From Bacteroidota bacterium (lineage in GTDB: Bacteria; Bacteroidota; Bacteroidia; Chitinophagales; Chitinophagaceae): a stretch of 64,000 bases of DNA. Made by a program: the position numbers and the translations under genes. Below, in pieces: positions 33,832 to 42,878 of this stretch (its first letter is position 1; each line of letters starts with the position of its first letter). Under the pieces are notes generated by a model, which saw only the letters and a program-made list of their open reading frames with translations, ran no database searches and had not been told where the DNA came from. The stretch is taken from NCBI GenBank assembly GCA_023417815.1, contig JAEZEI010000050.1, forward strand, positions 1-64,000. The letters run 5' to 3'.

Positions 33832-34341
33832 CTATGCCATTTTGCGGGGAGTGTTGATCTTTTTCGCAGGTGCATTTTTTACGGATGCAGCTTTTGGCTC
33901 AACATTCTTTACAGCAGATTTCTTTTCAGTTGCCGGAACCTCCTCTGCAGTGCCCTCAGGAATGCTGATATCTATATTATTCTTCCTGATAATCTCAAAC
34001 CATTTTACCATTTTCTTCATATCACTGGTATACACCCGCTCAAAATCCATGTCCGGAAAAACCTTTCCAAAATAGGCCTTCAGTTCCTCTGGTGTTGCCT
34101 TGCCGCCAGGCAGAGTTTCCTTTGAAACATCCATTGCCTTGAATACCTCTGAAAGGTTTACATTGTCCTTTACAGTATATACTTCAATGCTTTCCAGGTG
34201 GGAAAAGTTATGTACCCTGCTGCTAACAAATTTTGTAGACTTATCCTCCAGCGAGCGGACAACTCCGCCATCCGCTTTGGATGAGATCAATTCGAACAAA
34301 CCACCTAAACCTGTTACTGACACTATTTTGTTATACTCCAT
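33832..34341 (-). CDS. DUF5606 domain protein
   Basis: A 169-residue protein. The N-terminal ~125 residues (EYNKIVSVTGLGGLFELIS, YFGKVFPDMDFERVYTSDMKKMVKWFEII) match the conserved DUF5606 protein of Bacteroidota, which has two small domains and no known function. The C-terminal ~45 residues form a low-complexity Ala/Lys/Pro tail (KKSAVKNVEPKAASVKN), probably disordered and able to bind nucleic acid or RNA polymerase non-specifically; that last point is speculation. It precedes the M3 peptidase gene on the same strand. Confidence 0.8.
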   Translation of the reverse strand: MEYNKIVSVTGLGGLFELISSKADGGVVRSLEDKSTKFVSSRVHNFSHLESIEVYTVKDNVNLSEVFKAMDVSKETLPGGKATPEELKAYFGKVFPDMDFERVYTSDMKKMVKWFEIIRKNNIDISIPEGTAEEVPATEKKSAVKNVEPKAASVKNAPAKKINTPRKMA

Positions 34342-34486
34342 TAATCAAATTTTAGGAGTGCAATTTAAAAGAATTGCCTTAAAGGTCTGGAAATTGCTTT
34401 CAGGGAATATTGGCAAAAAAATATTTCAATGAACCGACTGGTTTTATTCGCTGATGCGTCTAAGCCATCGATAATAAAGAAGCATT

Positions 34487-37318
34487 ATGAAGATCCGTAC
34501 CCTGTTTACACTATTGATGGGCTTAATATGCCTGCCGGGGATATCCCAGGTTTACCAGATCACCGGCCAGGTAAAAGACGATACCGATAAACAGAATATA
34601 GCAGGAGCAACTGTTGAACTTATGCGGCAATCAGACAGCACCCTGGTTCAGTCGACCGTTACGAACGATTCCGGAACATTTGTTTTCCAGGGAATTGCGC
34701 CTGACAGCCTTATCCTGGCCGTTACCCCCTCCGGCTACCAGCAATATGTTTCCTTCTTCATTTTGAGGAATGACCGCGACATGGGTGAAATGCTTGTATC
34801 AAAGCAGGGCACTGATCTCTCTGTTGTAACCATCGTGGCACGGCCTGCACCGGTAACCCAGCGTGGCGATACAGCCCAGTACAGCGCCAGCCAGTTCAAG
34901 GTTAATCCTGATGCAAATGCAGAGGACCTGATCAAAAAGATGCCAGGCATAACAGTAGACCGGCAGGGAAATGTAACTGCACAGGGAGAGCAGGTAAGGA
35001 AAGTAACCGTAGATGGGCGCGAATTCTTCGGAGATGATGCCACTGCTGCATTGAAGAACCTGCCTGCAGAAGTGATCGATAAAATTCAGGTGTTCGACAG
35101 ATTAAGCGACCAGGCACAGTTTACCGGCTTTGATGATGGAAACTCTACCCGTGCGATTAATATTGTTACCAAGTCGCAAAGCAGGAACGGGCAGTTCGGG
35201 CGAATATATGCCGGGTATGGCACCGATGAAAGATATTCAGCCGGGGGAAATGTAAGTTTCTTTAACAATAACAGGAGGATCTCCCTTGTAGGACTTTTCA
35301 ATAATGTGAACCAGCAAAACTTTGCGAGTGAAGACCTGTTGGGGCTTACAGGCTCCGGGGGCGGTGGCCGCGGAGGCCAACGTGGAGGAGGAAATTTTGG
35401 CAGGGGGGCGGGAAACTTCATGGTAGGACAACAGAGCGGTATCGCCACCACGAATGCCTTTGGTATAAATTATTCTGACCAGTGGTTTAAGAAAGTGGAA
35501 GTTTCAGGTTCGTATTTCTTCAATAACAGCAACCTGAGTAATGACCGGACATCAAACGGCCAGTATTTCCTTGGAGATACTACTCAGTTCTATGACGAAG
35601 TAACCTTATCAGATCGTGATAATTTCAACCACAGGATCAATATGCGTCTGGAGTATAAGCTTGATTCAAATAATAGCTTCATATTCAGTCCGAACATCAG
35701 TTTTCAAAATAATGATGCCATTGAAGATGTAAGCGGGGTAAGATATTTTGCGCCGGGAGAGCTATTAAGCAGGACTCTTTTCAATAATTCATCTTCGAAT
35801 AGCGGTTACAATATGAACAATTCCCTTTTGTGGAGGCATTCCTTTGCAAAACGCGGACGAACACTTTCCATTAACCTGAGGCAAAGCATAAACGACCGTA
35901 AAGGAGAAACCTATCTCACTTCAATTAATGAATTCTTCGGAGGTGGAGGAGTGAATGATACGATCAGGCAATTTACCGACCTTGATACCCGATCCAGGAC
36001 TTACAGTGCCGATTTCTCGTATACAGAACCTGTCGGGAAGAAAGGACAGTTACAATTTAACTACAGGCCCTCTGTCAGCAAGAGCGAATCAGATCAGCAG
36101 GTTTTGCAGTTCGATAACATCATAAACAAATTCTCGGATTTTGATACCAGCCTTAGCAATCGATTTGATAATTCTACAACCCGGCATGAAACCGGTGTTC
36201 GTTACAGGGTTGGAGACAGGGACAATATGTTCTCCGCAGGAATAGATTTTCAGACCAGCAGGCTGGAGAGCGATCAGCTATTTCCTGAACAGGTAAAGGT
36301 GGATAAGTCATTCAATAATTTTCTACCGAACCTGATGTGGAGGAAGAAGCTTTCTCCAAACGCAAATATCCGCCTGTTCTACAGGGCAGGCACTGATGTT
36401 CCATCGATAAACCAGTTACAGAATGTGATCAATAATAATAACCCACTGTTCCTTAGGAGCGGAAACCCGGAGCTGGAGCAGGATTATAGTCACAGGCTGA
36501 GTGCACGATACACCTATACCAATACCAAGAAAGGATCAAGCTTTTTTGCAAATGTGTACCTGCAACAGGCAAACAACTATATAACCAATGCTACTTATAT
36601 AGCTACTGCCGATTCCCTGCTTTCAAACGATATTATCCTTTACCGGGGGGCCCAGCTTACAAAGCCGGTAAACCTGGATGGTTACCTGAGCATGAGGACA
36701 TTCCTGACATATGGTCAACCGGTTAGTTTCTTAAAGTCAAACCTTAACCTGAATGCAGGTTTCAACTGGTCTAAAGTTCCGGGTATGGTGAACAATGTTG
36801 AGGGAGAAACGGATAATTATACTTATTCAGCAGGTGCGGTTATTTCAAGCAACATCAGCGAATATGTCGATTTTAATATTTCGTATAATGCGAATTACAG
36901 TGTTGTGCGTACTTCCCTCCGGCAATCACTTGATGATAATTACCTGAACCAACAGGCAGGATTGCAGGTGAACCTCCTTTCAAAGAATGGATGGTTTGTT
37001 CAGAACGATCTTACCAACCAGACCTATAGTGGACTTAGCGAAGGGTTTAACCAGAGTTACTGGTTGTGGAATGCTGCAATTGGAAAGAAATTCCTTAAGA
37101 ATAACAATGGTGAACTAAAACTTTCTGTATTCGACCTGCTGAAACAAAACCAAAGTATAAGCCGGACGGTGGAAGCGAATTATATCGAGGATGTGCAGAA
37201 CCAGGTTCTACAGCAATACTTCCTCCTGACCTTCAGTTACAGGCTTAGAAATTTTGGAACGCCGGCTAAGGCTGCAAACAGGCAACAGGGAAGAGTACCA
37301 GGTGGACCAGGGTTTTGA
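34487..37318 (+). CDS. TonB-dependent receptor-like outer-membrane beta-barrel protein
   Basis: A 943-residue protein with signal peptide (1-20), carboxypeptidase-regulatory-like domain (~22-105: QITGQVKDDTDKQNIAGATVEL), plug (~130-225: EDLIKKMPGITVDRQGNVTAQGEQVRK split over strands, VDGREFFGDDATAALKNLP) and a large beta-barrel ending near LTFSYRLRNFG. A Gly/Arg-rich loop (GSGGGGRGGQRGGG) lies at ~285-305. No SusD partner follows, so a classic polysaccharide locus is not indicated. It is 23 nt upstream of an ECF sigma gene and may share its transcript. No N-terminal STN signalling domain was seen. Confidence 0.87.
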   Translation: MKIRTLFTLLMGLICLPGISQVYQITGQVKDDTDKQNIAGATVELMRQSDSTLVQSTVTNDSGTFVFQGIAPDSLILAVTPSGYQQYVSFFILRNDRDMGEMLVSKQGTDLSVVTIVARPAPVTQRGDTAQYSASQFKVNPDANAEDLIKKMPGITVDRQGNVTAQGEQVRKVTVDGREFFGDDATAALKNLPAEVIDKIQVFDRLSDQAQFTGFDDGNSTRAINIVTKSQSRNGQFGRIYAGYGTDERYSAGGNVSFFNNNRRISLVGLFNNVNQQNFASEDLLGLTGSGGGGRGGQRGGGNFGRGAGNFMVGQQSGIATTNAFGINYSDQWFKKVEVSGSYFFNNSNLSNDRTSNGQYFLGDTTQFYDEVTLSDRDNFNHRINMRLEYKLDSNNSFIFSPNISFQNNDAIEDVSGVRYFAPGELLSRTLFNNSSSNSGYNMNNSLLWRHSFAKRGRTLSINLRQSINDRKGETYLTSINEFFGGGGVNDTIRQFTDLDTRSRTYSADFSYTEPVGKKGQLQFNYRPSVSKSESDQQVLQFDNIINKFSDFDTSLSNRFDNSTTRHETGVRYRVGDRDNMFSAGIDFQTSRLESDQLFPEQVKVDKSFNNFLPNLMWRKKLSPNANIRLFYRAGTDVPSINQLQNVINNNNPLFLRSGNPELEQDYSHRLSARYTYTNTKKGSSFFANVYLQQANNYITNATYIATADSLLSNDIILYRGAQLTKPVNLDGYLSMRTFLTYGQPVSFLKSNLNLNAGFNWSKVPGMVNNVEGETDNYTYSAGAVISSNISEYVDFNISYNANYSVVRTSLRQSLDDNYLNQQAGLQVNLLSKNGWFVQNDLTNQTYSGLSEGFNQSYWLWNAAIGKKFLKNNNGELKLSVFDLLKQNQSISRTVEANYIEDVQNQVLQQYFLLTFSYRLRNFGTPAKAANRQQGRVPGGPGF

Positions 37319-37341
37319 TATATTAGAGGAAAATAAATTGC

Positions 37342-37872
37342 TTGGGCATTCACCCTGATCAGGATATAGAGGAAAGATTCCGGCTGCTTTTCAGCCAGCA
37401 TGGGGATATGGTTTATAATACAGCGCTGGGAATGCTGCAACATAAAGAGGATGCCGAGGACATTACGCAGGAGGTTTTTTTGAAGATCTTTTCAGGGATA
37501 GATTCTTTCAGGAATGAATCTCAGTTAAAGACCTGGATATACAGGATAACAATAAATACGAGCCTTGACCAGTTGAGGAAAAAGAAGAAACGGCGGATCG
37601 AACAGGTAGAAACAGATCGTTACGCTGAATTCAATCATCCTGGTGTACTGGCTGAACAAAGAGAAAATGCTGCGATCTTATTCAGCGCTATTGGCACATT
37701 GCCTGAACAGCAAAAGGCAGCGTTCATTCTTCAAAAACTCGAGGGATGTACCGTAGCAGAGATAGGGCAAATATTGAGTGTTAGTGTACAGGCTGCAGAA
37801 TCGCTCCTGGCCAGGGCAAAACAAAATTTAAGGACCCAACTTTCATCCTATTATGAAGGAAAAGGAAGATGA
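37342..37872 (+). CDS. ECF-type RNA polymerase sigma factor
   Basis: A 176-residue sigma-70 family protein of the extracytoplasmic-function group. Region 2 is LLFSQHGDMVYNTALGMLQHKEDAEDITQEVFLKIF (residues ~13-48), with the core-binding EDITQEVFLKIF and KTWIYRITINTSLDQLRKKKKR; region 4 is LPEQQKAAFILQKLEGCTVAEIGQILSVSVQAAESLLARAKQNLR. The start appears to be TTG at 37342, 11 nt after AGAGGA; no upstream ATG is in frame. The 3' end overlaps the next gene by 20 nt, as is common for sigma/anti-sigma pairs. Confidence 0.87.
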   Translation: MGIHPDQDIEERFRLLFSQHGDMVYNTALGMLQHKEDAEDITQEVFLKIFSGIDSFRNESQLKTWIYRITINTSLDQLRKKKKRRIEQVETDRYAEFNHPGVLAEQRENAAILFSAIGTLPEQQKAAFILQKLEGCTVAEIGQILSVSVQAAESLLARAKQNLRTQLSSYYEGKGR

Positions 37873-38155
37873 TATTTTGAACAGTCTTACAGGTTTGCAA
37901 AGGGCAAAATTCCCTGAAGGCCTGGCTGACAGGATAATGGAATCTTACAGGAATAGACCTGTGAATATATGGGAACGGGCGCTGCTTACGATATCGAACC
38001 CCATGTTTGCCGCTGCCTGCATCCTGGCAATAATAATGATAAACCTTTTCCTGGTGGTGACCGGTAACGAGGTGAACACATCACCAATTGCAAATACAGA
38101 TCTCACCACCGCAAACGCAACTCTTTTTGATAATGATAGTTACACCAAACCGTAA
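37853..38155 (+). CDS. Putative short anti-sigma factor (single membrane span)
   Basis: A 100-residue protein with an N-terminal cytoplasmic part (~1-45, EDDILNSLTGLQRAKFPEGLADRIMESYRNRP), one membrane span (~50-70, FAAACILAIIMINLFLVV) and a short periplasmic tail. Position (overlapping the sigma gene by 20 nt and the next gene by 23 nt) and topology suggest a membrane anti-sigma factor for the ECF protein. There is no zinc-binding HxxxCxxC motif. The assignment rests on context. Confidence 0.6.
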   Translation: MKEKEDDILNSLTGLQRAKFPEGLADRIMESYRNRPVNIWERALLTISNPMFAAACILAIIMINLFLVVTGNEVNTSPIANTDLTTANATLFDNDSYTKP

Positions 38156-38603
38156 TAAGGTGGTCATCCTGGTCATCGTCTTCCTTCTCCTGGCTAATAT
38201 CGGGATGGCTGTACTGATGTTTGCCGGAAGAGGAAGGGAAAAGGCCGGCAGTCGCAAAAACCAGATGGAATCGTATTTAAAAGACGAACTGAATTTCTCT
38301 CCACAACAACTTTCATCCTACGATTCCCTTCATGACCAATATGAAAAATCACTTGAAAGCCAGATGGAGGCAATGCGAAGCAGCAGGAAGGAACGGTTCC
38401 GCATATTAACTGAAGCAGACTTTTCCGATTCAGCGATCAGTGAGGCGTCAAGGATGATGGCAACCAGGCAGCAGGAAAATGAAGCCGGGATGCTCAGGCA
38501 TCTGCGAAATATCAGGAACATCGGCAATGCACAACAACGCGAGATCTTCGATTCCACCTTCTTCGTTAAAATGGCCAGGAAAAGAAAGATGAAACAACAG
38601 TGA
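38133..38603 (+). CDS. CpxP/Spy-like membrane-anchored protein
   Basis: A 156-residue protein with an N-terminal anchor (~9-31) and an all-helical charged periplasmic part: YLKDELNFSPQQLSSYDSLHDQYEKSLE, MRSSRKERFRILTEADF, MMATRQQENEAGMLRHLRNIRNI and a basic tail. The pattern 'L-x-L-s-x-x-Q ... short helices' is that of CpxP/Spy/CnrX-type periplasmic metal or stress-binding proteins. In the Cnr system such a protein senses metal and controls an anti-sigma factor, so a sensor role here is a reasonable inference. Its ATG lies inside the anti-sigma gene. The stop TGA abuts the stop of dsbA-like. Confidence 0.62.
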   Translation: MIVTPNRNKVVILVIVFLLLANIGMAVLMFAGRGREKAGSRKNQMESYLKDELNFSPQQLSSYDSLHDQYEKSLESQMEAMRSSRKERFRILTEADFSDSAISEASRMMATRQQENEAGMLRHLRNIRNIGNAQQREIFDSTFFVKMARKRKMKQQ

Positions 38604-39248
38604 TCAACTGTTCAAAACACCTTCTATTCTTTCTACCAGGATTTCATACGGAGTATATCCACTCGCGATAAGATAAAATTTCAAGCCCTCTTTACGAATA
38701 AATACCGCGGGAAAGCCGCTCACCTGGAGTTGCTTTACAAGTGCGAATTCGTACCGGGCTTTTTCTTCGTATTCATTTGAAGAAAGTTTTTCAAAGAATT
38801 CTTTGTCCGGGATATCGTACCGCTCGAGGAGATGTCGATAGGCTTCTGTATCTGTAAGATCACGCCCTTCAAAATGCAGTGCAAACTGGATATCTGATGC
38901 CACCTGTACTTCCTTACCCGGGAGATAATCCTTAAAGATTGAGAGCGCTATTGCAGGCTTTAAAGAATCTGGATACCAGTCACTATCTCCAGGGTTATTG
39001 ATATGCCATAAATAATCCTGGCCAAATTCAACTCCCGTCATTTCCTCAACGCGCTTGTATGCCGACCGGATATAAGGAGCAGTGTTGCTTATGTGAACAG
39101 GCTGGGCAGGCAGTATCATTCCCCCGCTTAAAACTTCAAAATCCATGGTCTCATTATACGCTGAATGAATTTTTAGCATCACAGGGCTGAAGCCGTAGCA
39201 CCAGCCACACCAGGCATCAAAGCAATAAACGACAAGAGGCTTTTGCAT
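38604..39248 (-). CDS. DsbA family (FrnE-like) thiol oxidoreductase
   Basis: A 214-residue thioredoxin-fold protein with active site CGWC in DAWCGWCYGF (Cys ~14 and ~17), a helical insertion (~60-150) and the cis-Pro loop in VSGFPAVF (~180). No signal peptide is present, so it should be cytoplasmic, as are FrnE/2-hydroxychromene-isomerase-like DsbA members. Substrate is unknown. It converges on the CpxP-like gene with the two stop codons forming TGATCA. The DUF1579 gene upstream is separated by a terminator. Confidence 0.82.
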   Translation of the reverse strand: MQKPLVVYCFDAWCGWCYGFSPVMLKIHSAYNETMDFEVLSGGMILPAQPVHISNTAPYIRSAYKRVEEMTGVEFGQDYLWHINNPGDSDWYPDSLKPAIALSIFKDYLPGKEVQVASDIQFALHFEGRDLTDTEAYRHLLERYDIPDKEFFEKLSSNEYEEKARYEFALVKQLQVSGFPAVFIRKEGLKFYLIASGYTPYEILVERIEGVLNS

Positions 39249-39276
39249 AAAAAAACCGCCATGAAGATCATGGCGG
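39249..39276 (-). terminator. Intrinsic terminator of the DUF1579 gene
   Basis: CCGCCATGA-AGA-TCATGGCGG forms a perfect 9-bp stem (39256-39276), followed leftward by seven U residues. Confidence 0.88.
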
Positions 39277-39296
39277 CTAAAGATAATCAGAAGTGA

Positions 39297-39872
39297 TCAT
39301 TTTCTCGTGGAGCGGATCTCCATCATCTTGAACTCTGAACCATCAGGCATAGATGCATACATTGTGAACATATGGTTGTTCTTATCCACTGCTTTCCAGA
39401 TCTGCTTCATCTTCATTGTAGATCCGTCGCCCGCCGATGGATCAACCATATTGCCTGTTAACGTTACAGAATTCGTTTTGGGATCCCAGTCTCCTTCCAT
39501 TACCATTAGCCCTGTACCCACATTATCTATCCAGGTGCTGATATATTTTTTACGGGCGTTATCATAGGCCAGGGTATTAACCCCTTCAAAAGGCATTCCC
39601 ATCATTGTCCCTTTGTTGGTCTCAACCATATACCTTCCACCCATAAGCATTTTTATTTCTGATTCACTGTAGCTTTTTTCCGGTTCCATTCCCGGCGCAT
39701 GCCACATCAATATTTCCTGTTTCCATTTGCCTACATATTCGGCCATCTTCTTATGAGGTTCACCAGGAGTCATATAACTCTGCCAGTTCTTCATCATGGT
39801 GGCGGAATCCATTTGGGCAAAAGCTGCTGATGCGGTAAAGAATACAATGATCAGCGTAATGATTTGTTTCAT
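39297..39872 (-). CDS. Exported DUF1579 domain protein
   Basis: A 191-residue protein with a signal peptide (KQIITLIIVFFTASAAFAQ). The mature part has the DUF1579 pattern: a Met/Trp-rich opening (MMKNWQSYMTPGEPHKKMA, GKWKQEILMWHAPG), ESEIKMLMGGRYMVE, EGVNTLAYDNARKKYISTWIDN, and strands ending KMMEIRSTRK. It is likely a lipocalin-like beta-barrel; function unknown. The ATG at 39872 begins the signal peptide; an extension to 39896 was judged artefactual. Confidence 0.82.
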   Translation of the reverse strand: MKQIITLIIVFFTASAAFAQMDSATMMKNWQSYMTPGEPHKKMAEYVGKWKQEILMWHAPGMEPEKSYSESEIKMLMGGRYMVETNKGTMMGMPFEGVNTLAYDNARKKYISTWIDNVGTGLMVMEGDWDPKTNSVTLTGNMVDPSAGDGSTMKMKQIWKAVDKNNHMFTMYASMPDGSEFKMMEIRSTRK

Positions 39873-39918
39873 ATAGAATTTTTTAAGGGAGAACAAAATA
39901 GTGATTCATTTTAAAAAA

Positions 39919-42720
39919 TCAATGCGCCTCCAGCCAGTTTATACCTGATCCTATCCCTGCCTCAGCAGGAACACCATTTGGCAATGGAAGCGCATTGCGC
40001 ATGCATTCAAGTATAAGAGGCTTAACGACTTCAAGCTCATCAACAGGCACATCAAATACCAATTCATCATGAACCTGGAGCAACATCCGGGTTTTCAAAT
40101 TATTTTCCTTCAGCATTCCCGCAATTTTGATCATTGCAAGTTTGATCATATCTGCAGCAGTTCCCTGTATAGGTGAATTAATTGCATTTCTTTCCGCGAA
40201 ACCCCTTACCGTGAAGTTTGCACTGTTGATATCTTTTAACCATCGCTTTCTCCCCAATAAAGTCTGAACATAACCATTCTCCTTGCAGAAATTGATCATA
40301 TCATTCATGTAAGACTGAATGCCTGGAAATTCGCGTTTGTAATTCTCAATGATCTCCTTTGCTTCTGCCCGGGAGATGCCAAGGTTTTCTGATAAACCAA
40401 ATGCCCCCTGGCCGTAAATGATCCCGAAGTTTACGCTCTTTGCTTTATACCGCATTTCCTTGGTCACCTCTTCCTCCGGAACATTGAATACCCTTGCGGC
40501 GGTGGCGTTGTGTATATCCTTATTCTCGCGGAAGGCGCGGCACATATTCTCGTCTCCACTTATGGCAGCCACGATCCTGAGCTCTATCTGGGAATAATCC
40601 GCTGACACCAAAACATGATCTTCATTGCGCGGTATAAACGCTTTCCGGATCTCTCTTCCCTTATCTGTTCTTATTGGAATGTTCTGGAGGTTGGGATTGT
40701 TGCTGCTCAACCGTCCTGTTACTGCAACCGCCTGTGCATAGCAGGTATGCACTCTGCCGGTACGTGGATTGATCAGTAACGGCAAGGCATCCACGTAAGT
40801 GGATCTTAGCTTCGTAAGCTCGCGGTAAGTAAGGATATCATCACATATTTTATGATGACATGCAAGTTTCAGCAAAACATCCTCACCGGTCGCATACTGA
40901 CCTGTTTTGGTTTTCTTCGCCTTTTCATTGAGTTTCATCTTATCAAACAATACCTCTCCAAGTTGCCTGGGAGATGAAAGGTTGAATCGGACTCCTGCCT
41001 GCTCATACACTTTCTCCTCTGCCTCTTTAGCTTCCGCCTCCAATTCTGCTGAATATCTTTTAAGGAAATCCATATCCACCTTTATTCCTTCAAACTCCAT
41101 GTCTGTGAGCACCTTCACAAGTGGATTATCTGCCTCTTCAAACACCCTGGTTACTTTCAGTTTCTCCATTTCAGGAACAAAGGCCTGTTTCAATTGAAGG
41201 GTTATGTCGGCGTCTTCAACTGCATATTCCTTTGCTTTTTCGATCTCAACATCCCGCATATTACCCTGGCCCTTACCCTTCTTACCTATGAGTTCTTCAA
41301 TATGAACCGGCTCATACCCAAGAAAGATCGCGCTCAGCATATCCATACTTTTCTTGCCATCCGGTTCTATAACATAATGAGCAAGCATGGTATCGAAAAT
41401 TTTTCCTGCGGGAGAAATACCATACCATTTCATTACCAGGAGATCGTATTTAAGGTTATGCCCAACCCATACTTTTGAACTGTCATCAAACAAGGGTTTT
41501 AGCATATCCAGGATCTGCATGGTCCGGTTCCGGTCGGGAGGGCACGGTATATAATATCCTTCACCCTTCTTCCAGGAAAAACTGAGCCCCACCAGTTCTG
41601 CATAGTTTGCATCAATACTCGTAGTTTCGGTATCAAAGCTCACTTCCGTTAGTGGTCTTATCATTTCAACAAGGGAATGTATCTCCTCATCAGAAGCAGC
41701 CAGTTTATATTCGTGCGGAGTATTATGAATGTTCCTGTCTGCTACCAGTGGCTTTGGTTCTTCCCTCTCAACAGCCTCTTGCGGTGCAGGAGTCTTATTT
41801 CCAAAAAGGTCCATTTGGGCAGGTCTCACAGGCGTGTTTATCACTACATCTTCCCCTAACACCCTTTTGGCAATAGTTCTGAATTCAAGTTCATTGAATA
41901 TATCCGTAAGAATTTCCTTGTGTGGCGCCTTTACCAGGAAATCCTGCTCATGGAATTCTACCGGAACAGAAAGGATAATGGTTGCAAGCTTCTTGCTTAA
42001 AACAGCATTCTCCTTGCCTTTGCGGATCTTCTCCCCCAATGCTCCTTTAATATTATCTGCGTTATCAAGAATGTTTTCAAGGGAATGAAACTCTTTCAGC
42101 AGTTTTGCTGCGGTCTTTTCTCCCACTCCTGCTATTCCGGGAATATTATCCACTGCATCTCCCATCAATCCCAGGATATCGATCACCTGGTTAACGTTGG
42201 TGATATCCCACTTTTTACAAACTTCCTCCGGACCGAGTATTTCCACTGACCCTCCCTGGTAGCCTGGCTTATAGATCTTAATTTTCTCCGTTACAAGTTG
42301 CCCATAATCCTTATCAGGAGTTACCATGTATACCTCGTAACCTTCCTGTTCTGCCTTCTTTGCAAGCGAACCTATAATATCATCCGCCTCATAACCGTCC
42401 AGTTCAATACAGGGAATGTTAAATCCTTTAACGATCCGCTTTATATCCGGAACAGCGGAAAGAATATCCTCTGGGGCTTCCTGCCGGTTGGCCTTATAAT
42501 CAGAAAAATCAGTATGTCTTTCAGTGAGGGCATGTGTATCAAAACAAACAGCCATGTGGGTCGGCTGCTGGTTGTTCAGCAGATCAAGCAATGTATTTGT
42601 AAAACCGAACTGCGCATTCGTATTTCTTCCTTTGCTGGTGGTCCTGGGGCTTCTTACCAATGCATAATAAGCGCGGAAAATGAGCGCCATTGCATCGAGA
42701 AGGAACAACTTTTTTTGCAT
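39919..42720 (-). CDS. polA: DNA polymerase I
   Basis: A 933-residue three-domain polymerase: 5'-nuclease (~1-290; LLDAMALIFRAYYAL, DGYEADDIIGSLA, DILGLMGDAVDNIPGIAGVGEKTA), 3'-5' exonuclease (~345-530) with its first acidic motif intact (VSFDTETT) and the C-terminal block YAVEDADIT, and a family A polymerase (~550-933) with motif A LVSADYSQIELR, motif B RYKAKSVNFGIIYG and motif C LQVHDELVFDV. All three activities look functional. It fills gaps in excision repair and removes RNA primers, in keeping with uvrB and pcrA in the window. The -7 box (TATCTTTA) ends 4 nt before the ATG. Confidence 0.97.
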   Translation of the reverse strand: MQKKLFLLDAMALIFRAYYALVRSPRTTSKGRNTNAQFGFTNTLLDLLNNQQPTHMAVCFDTHALTERHTDFSDYKANRQEAPEDILSAVPDIKRIVKGFNIPCIELDGYEADDIIGSLAKKAEQEGYEVYMVTPDKDYGQLVTEKIKIYKPGYQGGSVEILGPEEVCKKWDITNVNQVIDILGLMGDAVDNIPGIAGVGEKTAAKLLKEFHSLENILDNADNIKGALGEKIRKGKENAVLSKKLATIILSVPVEFHEQDFLVKAPHKEILTDIFNELEFRTIAKRVLGEDVVINTPVRPAQMDLFGNKTPAPQEAVEREEPKPLVADRNIHNTPHEYKLAASDEEIHSLVEMIRPLTEVSFDTETTSIDANYAELVGLSFSWKKGEGYYIPCPPDRNRTMQILDMLKPLFDDSSKVWVGHNLKYDLLVMKWYGISPAGKIFDTMLAHYVIEPDGKKSMDMLSAIFLGYEPVHIEELIGKKGKGQGNMRDVEIEKAKEYAVEDADITLQLKQAFVPEMEKLKVTRVFEEADNPLVKVLTDMEFEGIKVDMDFLKRYSAELEAEAKEAEEKVYEQAGVRFNLSSPRQLGEVLFDKMKLNEKAKKTKTGQYATGEDVLLKLACHHKICDDILTYRELTKLRSTYVDALPLLINPRTGRVHTCYAQAVAVTGRLSSNNPNLQNIPIRTDKGREIRKAFIPRNEDHVLVSADYSQIELRIVAAISGDENMCRAFRENKDIHNATAARVFNVPEEEVTKEMRYKAKSVNFGIIYGQGAFGLSENLGISRAEAKEIIENYKREFPGIQSYMNDMINFCKENGYVQTLLGRKRWLKDINSANFTVRGFAERNAINSPIQGTAADMIKLAMIKIAGMLKENNLKTRMLLQVHDELVFDVPVDELEVVKPLILECMRNALPLPNGVPAEAGIGSGINWLEAH

Positions 42721-42724
42721 GGGA

Positions 42725-42732
42725 TAAAGATA
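42725..42732 (-). promoter_or_regulatory. -7 box TATCTTTA, 4 nt before the polA ATG
   Basis: One mismatch from TAnnTTTG on the reverse strand; TCCC separates it from ATG. Confidence 0.4.
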
Positions 42733-42878
42733 GTTCGTTGACCGGTTAGTGCAGTTTCAATACCCGGAAAATCCTTTGGTCTGATATTTGGTTTCTCACA
42801 CATACTTCGTAAAAAGCTTCTGAAACACCTGAAAAAGATACAGCGAACCTGTATTGACTAACTATTAAAAACACCGTC

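Noticed and set aside
33562..34125. 187-codon forward frame across the M3 peptidase and DUF5606 genes
   Set aside because: Antisense to two supported genes; no recognisable domain.
34487..38603. Polysaccharide utilisation locus or FecI/FecR-type signalling unit
   Set aside because: No SusD, no STN domain in the receptor and no FecR-like protein; only the ECF/anti-sigma reading is kept.
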